A DNA stretch of 64,000 nucleotides from Rubellimicrobium mesophilum DSM 19309. Its GTDB lineage: Bacteria > Pseudomonadota > Alphaproteobacteria > Rhodobacterales > Rhodobacteraceae. Location of the stretch: the NCBI RefSeq assembly GCF_000600335.2, contig NZ_KK088555.1, positions 1 through 64,000 of the forward strand. Reading direction: 5' to 3'. The translations under genes were made by a program, and so were the position numbers. The notes beneath the pieces were generated by a model. The model worked only from the letters and a program-made list of their open reading frames with translations. It was not told where the DNA came from and did not search any database. Shown piece by piece: positions 63,540-64,000 of this stretch (positions are counted from its first letter, which is position 1; the number at the start of each line of letters is the position of its first letter).

Positions 63540-64000
63540 CCCGCGCTCCCCGCCGGCGCTCCGAGGTCCGCGACCGGCGCGTGGCGCGAGAGCTGGAGCG
63601 CGCGGATGTAGGCGACGATGGCCCAGCGGTCGGCGGGCGGCACGCGCGAGCCGTAGGGATACATCACGCCGTAGCCGTCGGTGATGACGTCGAAGAGGTG
63701 CCGGTCGGTCGCGGCGCGGAGCGCGGGGGTGTGGTAGCTCGGGGGATGGGGGAAGCCGTGGCGGACGATCATCCCGTCGCCGTCGCCCGCAAGGCCGTGG
63801 CAGGGCGTGCAGAAGATGCCGAACCGCTCGCGGCCCCGCTCCAGCAGCGCCATGTCCACCGGGACGGGGATGGTGTCGGGGACGGGCGAGAGATCCTCGG
63901 TCCGGTCCACGGTGCCGGGGACCTGAGGCCGGGCCGAGGCGCCGTCCGGGAAGGTGGCCGAGGCCTCCAGGGCCTCGCGATGCGGGCCGTCGGCCATGTC
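63536..64000 (-). CDS. actE: alternative complex III cytochrome c subunit E (ActE-like), 5' end beyond the window
   Basis: At least 154 codons are seen. MADGPHREALEASATFPDGA is followed by RPQVPGTV and the heme motif CTPCH in ERFGIFCTPCHGLAGDGDGM, then HLFDVITDGYGVMYPYGSRV. The preceding in-frame codon at the edge is Asp, and ActE proteins normally have further upstream sequence with a lipoprotein or signal peptide. The true start is therefore probably outside the window. It carries one heme of the quinol:cytochrome c oxidoreductase. Confidence 0.85.
   Translation of the reverse strand, partial: DMADGPHREALEASATFPDGASARPQVPGTVDRTEDLSPVPDTIPVPVDMALLERGRERFGIFCTPCHGLAGDGDGMIVRHGFPHPPSYHTPALRAATDRHLFDVITDGYGVMYPYGSRVPPADRWAIVAYIRALQLSRHAPVADLGAPAGSAG

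Overview
The window is a piece of a very GC-rich alphaproteobacterial chromosome, almost certainly from the order Rhodobacterales. The grounds are the replication cluster rpsT-dnaA-dnaN-recF-gyrB, the mutM/ubiE/ubiB neighbourhood, GANTC (CcrM-type) sites upstream of dnaA, and an N-methylglutamate (gmaS/mgs/mgd) methylamine locus of the kind described in marine roseobacters. Genus cannot be settled from the sequence. No rRNA, tRNA or CRISPR array was seen.

Layout. 1-322: one end of an IS5-family element that cuts a low-GC AAA-ATPase gene. 366-2298: NAD salvage (pncB, pncA). 2351-10512: gyrB, a LysE-type exporter, a VOC protein, recF, dnaN, dnaA and rpsT, all on the minus strand. The dnaA upstream region carries nine GANTC sites in 99 bp. 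10591-13851: mutM, ubiE, ubiB. 13982-17362: a small flagellar group (flgD, fliK, flgJ-like, flgN-like) ending in a motB stub of about 30 codons. 17487-20266: oxidoreductase, ThuA-like protein and TauE-type exporter. 20401-21366: transaldolase. 21654-27911: the phosphate regulon pstSCAB-phoU-phoB with a three-repeat PHO box; a parS-like palindrome forms the first codons of pstS. 28038-31275: a Tat-exported lactone-oxidase-like flavoprotein with three small or unknown membrane proteins. 31215-32237: an LLM-class oxidoreductase.

32364-46322 is a complete N-methylglutamate pathway locus. It holds gmaS, mgsC, mgsB and mgsA, then a divergent transport unit of three mini membrane proteins plus an APC permease, two unknown proteins, an XRE-cupin regulator and mgdDCBA. 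Together these would import a methylated amine, capture it as gamma-glutamylmethylamide, convert it to N-methylglutamate and oxidise it to glutamate and a C1 unit passed to tetrahydrofolate. 46500-48287 is a ThDP enzyme. 48524-56389 is an apparent amide-utilisation operon: AmiC and AmiR, a peptide-type ABC importer, an acetamidase/formamidase and a fused double ATPase. It has an intrinsic terminator just before amiC that suits AmiR antitermination. 56673-57821 is a class V aminotransferase. 57889-64000 is the 3' part of an alternative complex III operon translationally coupled to a caa3-type, subtype A2 cytochrome oxidase.

Quality note. Five single-base frame breaks fall in G/C runs: one each in dnaA, the APC permease and dppC, and two in mgdC. 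dnaA is essential, and each repair restores a full-length, family-consistent protein, so assembly or base-calling indels are more likely than real mutations. The coordinates given for these genes span the whole repaired frame.
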